Positions 4,784 to 5,184 of a stretch of DNA of 5,184 nt are shown here, in pieces (positions within the stretch are counted from its first letter, which is position 1; every line of letters starts with the position of its first letter). Both the position numbers and the translations under genes were made by a program. The notes beneath the pieces were generated by a model, which worked only from the letters and a program-made list of their open reading frames with translations, was not told where the DNA came from and ran no database searches. Origin of the DNA: Bifidobacteriaceae bacterium (GTDB lineage Bacteria; Actinomycetota; Actinomycetes; Actinomycetales; WQXJ01); contig JAISCU010000294.1 of assembly GCA_031265345.1 (NCBI GenBank), positions 1 through 5,184 on the forward strand. Reading direction: 5' to 3'.

Positions 4784-5184
4784 ATGGCTCAGCACGACGA
4801 TCTTCCCCGTTTCCGCCCGGCCGCCCCACCGGGCACGCGCCGCCGCGCCACGGGTCCGGCCCGTCGGTCTGCCCAGGACCAGAACCACCAGTTGCCCGAT
4901 GCCGCCACCCCGGCCCGCCCGCACCACCCCGTCCTTCCGCCCACCAGGGTCCAGCCTGCGAGCTCCGCGACCCCGGCTCCGCCCCGCCGCGCCGCCGGGC
5001 GTCCCCTCGACGTCTCGCCCTCGTCAGGGGCCCGGCCCCGCGTCCCATCGGCCGGGCAGCCGACCGCCGCTCCCAGGCGGGCCGGTGGCGGCCCGCGCGC
5101 CTACTCGCCCACTCCGCCAGCTGAGCGTCAAGGCTGGGCCGGGCAAGCGGCATCGGGCAACGCTTGGCCCGACCCGAACAGCCC
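4784..5184 (+). CDS. protein with long disordered Pro/Arg/Ala-rich N-terminus (3' end beyond window)
   Basis: ATG at 4784 opens a frame with no stop through the window end (133 complete codons), beginning M-A-Q-H-D-D-L-P-R-F-R-P. The visible part has almost no hydrophobic runs, no membrane segment and no signal peptide. It is dominated by Pro, Ala, Arg, Gly and Ser, as expected of an intrinsically disordered cytoplasmic tail with net positive charge. Third positions are overwhelmingly G or C, supporting real coding. It is divergent from the glycosyltransferase gene and shares its control region. Such basic, proline-rich leaders commonly precede a membrane anchor in actinobacterial envelope proteins such as LytR-CpsA-Psr (LCP) ligases, and the glycosyltransferase next door would suit that. 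No LCP residue is visible, so this is only a guess. Confidence 0.7.
   Translation, partial: MAQHDDLPRFRPAAPPGTRRRATGPARRSAQDQNHQLPDAATPARPHHPVLPPTRVQPASSATPAPPRRAAGRPLDVSPSSGARPRVPSAGQPTAAPRRAGGGPRAYSPTPPAERQGWAGQAASGNAWPDPNS

Noticed and set aside
4773..5153. A 126-codon minus-strand frame opposite the proline-rich gene
   Set aside because: It is antisense to a frame with strongly G/C third positions and a well placed -10 element; its product is Arg/Gly/Ala low-complexity.
1..5184. CRISPR array, tRNA or rRNA genes, riboswitches, insertion-sequence transposase
   Set aside because: No regularly spaced repeats, cloverleaf, rRNA-like block or DDE/HUH transposase motifs were seen on either strand; the only mobility protein is the serine recombinase.

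Overview
The window is a very GC-rich stretch whose gene order points to an actinobacterium: a ParA-type ATPase immediately followed by scpA, as in the mycobacterial Rv1708-Rv1709 pair. GTG/TTG starts and -10-like hexamers (TANNNT) placed directly at start codons agree with this. No rRNA, tRNA or taxon-specific marker is present, so nothing finer than phylum is claimed.

Right part (about 1823-5184): a compact minus-strand block reads, in transcription order, ExoA-like GT2 membrane glycosyltransferase (4658-3510), ParA-like ATPase (3482-2622) and scpA kleisin (2632-1823). The last two overlap by 11 nt. A plus-strand gene with a long Pro/Arg/Ala-rich N-terminus leaves divergently from 4784 and runs off the window. 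The shared 125-bp region (4659-4783) holds two -10-like hexamers, each exactly 7 nt from its ATG, so both genes look leaderless. It also holds a CRP/GlxR-like palindrome close to the glycosyltransferase promoter.

Middle part (about 720-1820): composition drops from roughly 75% GC in scpA to about 53-57% in the lines counted. Where scpB is expected, directly after scpA, only a GTGA-overlapping start and about nine scpB-like codons are visible. The sequence then becomes a different gene, which joins at what looks like the lipobox of a lipoprotein whose signal peptide has lost its front. A small uncharacterised ORF (1186-797) follows 3 nt downstream.

Left part (1-720): a complete catalytic and DNA-binding serine recombinase of the resolvase/invertase class, started by TTG at 660. 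It still has no stop at the window edge, and a second reading frame with a strong Shine-Dalgarno sequence starts inside its tail.

Overall reading (inference): a conserved chromosome-segregation operon (parA-scpA-scpB) has been interrupted at the very start of scpB by foreign, recombinase-bearing DNA. The displaced scpB, if it survives, lies beyond position 1 or elsewhere.
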